Assembly: GCA_964611035.1 (NCBI GenBank)
Contig: CAZSWT010000001.1
Span: 65,697-129,696 of the forward strand
Reading direction: 5' to 3'
Source: B33-G16 sp964611035
GTDB lineage: Bacteria > Desulfobacterota > DSM-4660 > Desulfatiglandales > B25-G16
Length of the DNA: 64,000 nt
The notes under the pieces: generated by a model
Database searches by the model: none
The model's input: only the letters and a program-made list of their open reading frames with translations
What the model was told of the DNA's origin: nothing
Translations under genes and position numbers: made by a program
In this document: positions 63,799 through 64,000 of the stretch, in pieces
Numbering within the stretch: position 1 is the first letter of the stretch
How the letters are laid out: each line of letters begins with the position of its first letter

Positions 63799-64000
63799 TT
63801 AGTTACTGAGAAATTTGTCATTGTGCTTTGACTTCATTACGCCTTTGTTATTTGAATTAAGATCTTGTTTTTTTCTGATCAGACGGTTTACCATTTCCAT
63901 ATCGCCTTCAGCTGATGCCTTTCTGATAGATTGAGAAACCTTGATTTTCGCTATCTTTTTTTCAAATTCACTCACTGCCTGGCTAACCGATCCCTCAGAA
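63799..64000 (-). CDS. dnaG: 3' end of probable DNA primase (dnaG), cut by window edge
   Basis: About 67 codons to TAA at 63799-63801: SEGSVSQAVSEFEKKIAKIK ... NRLIRKKQDLNSNNKG. Helical and charged as in the C-terminal helicase-binding domain of DnaG. Assigned mainly from its place directly before rpoD. The last ~14 residues look untypical. Confidence 0.6.
   Translation of the reverse strand, partial: SEGSVSQAVSEFEKKIAKIKVSQSIRKASAEGDMEMVNRLIRKKQDLNSNNKGVMKSKHNDKFLSN

Overview
The window looks like chromosomal DNA of a mesophilic anaerobic Deltaproteobacterium (Desulfobacterota). Evidence: an xerC-hslV-hslU gene order, an argB-argD-argH run, a fused cobA/hemD next to hemC, slipin/NfeD, CooT, a multiheme cytochrome of the ExtKL type that appears to need selenocysteine, and moderate GC with AT-rich islands. 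Genus cannot be read from the sequence. It may be a metagenome contig, which matters for one junction described below.

Layout. 0.4-5.8 kb: an atypical crotonase, an MFS carrier, a universal stress protein, an AAA ATPase and a ferritin-like protein. 6.3-7.9 kb: one reading frame with two in-frame TGA codons, read here as a rhodanese/octaheme cytochrome lipoprotein with Sec-x-Sec at the rhodanese site. 8.5-11 kb: plsB. 11.5-12.2 kb: CooT-type nickel protein behind a possible attenuator leader, plus a His-rich partner. 12.4-20.7 kb: xerC-hslV-hslU-argB-argD, then a foldback repeat that has taken the place of argF and most of argG, then argH, ybaB and recR. 20.7-28.3 kb: nested repeats, two MFS carriers, a second crotonase, a glycerophosphodiesterase and diaminopropionate ammonia-lyase. 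28.4-37.2 kb: recC-recB-recD operon. 37.2-39.9 kb: initiator tRNA, xerD and an M24 peptidase.

40-49.3 kb is an accessory/defence region: a PIN toxin pair, an MNT/HEPN pair between 130-bp direct repeats, a TOTE-type primase-helicase, an AT-rich four-gene cassette with a RAMA-like modified-DNA reader, a decayed ArdC gene, an orphan antitoxin, and a duplicated 3' part of tRNA-Leu that marks a past integration.

49.5-64 kb returns to core genes: inositol-phosphatase family, cobA/hemD, hemC, ispD, Rho-N protein, slipin, NfeD protease, type 4 uracil-DNA glycosylase, coaBC, DUF167, YggT, rnpB, a coiled-coil zinc-ribbon protein, a CAT-anticodon tRNA, rpoD and the 3' end of a probable dnaG.

Intergenic space is unusually rich in repeats: a ~290-bp foldback element (2 copies), a fixed-length 101-104-bp element with conserved ends and variable core (5 copies), a foldback family beginning GTAAC (4 copies), GC-rich palindromes (one inserted in frame inside recB), and short tandem words. 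One 102-bp element sits inside a GTAAC element whose uninterrupted sister is also in the window, so the filled and empty sites can be compared directly.
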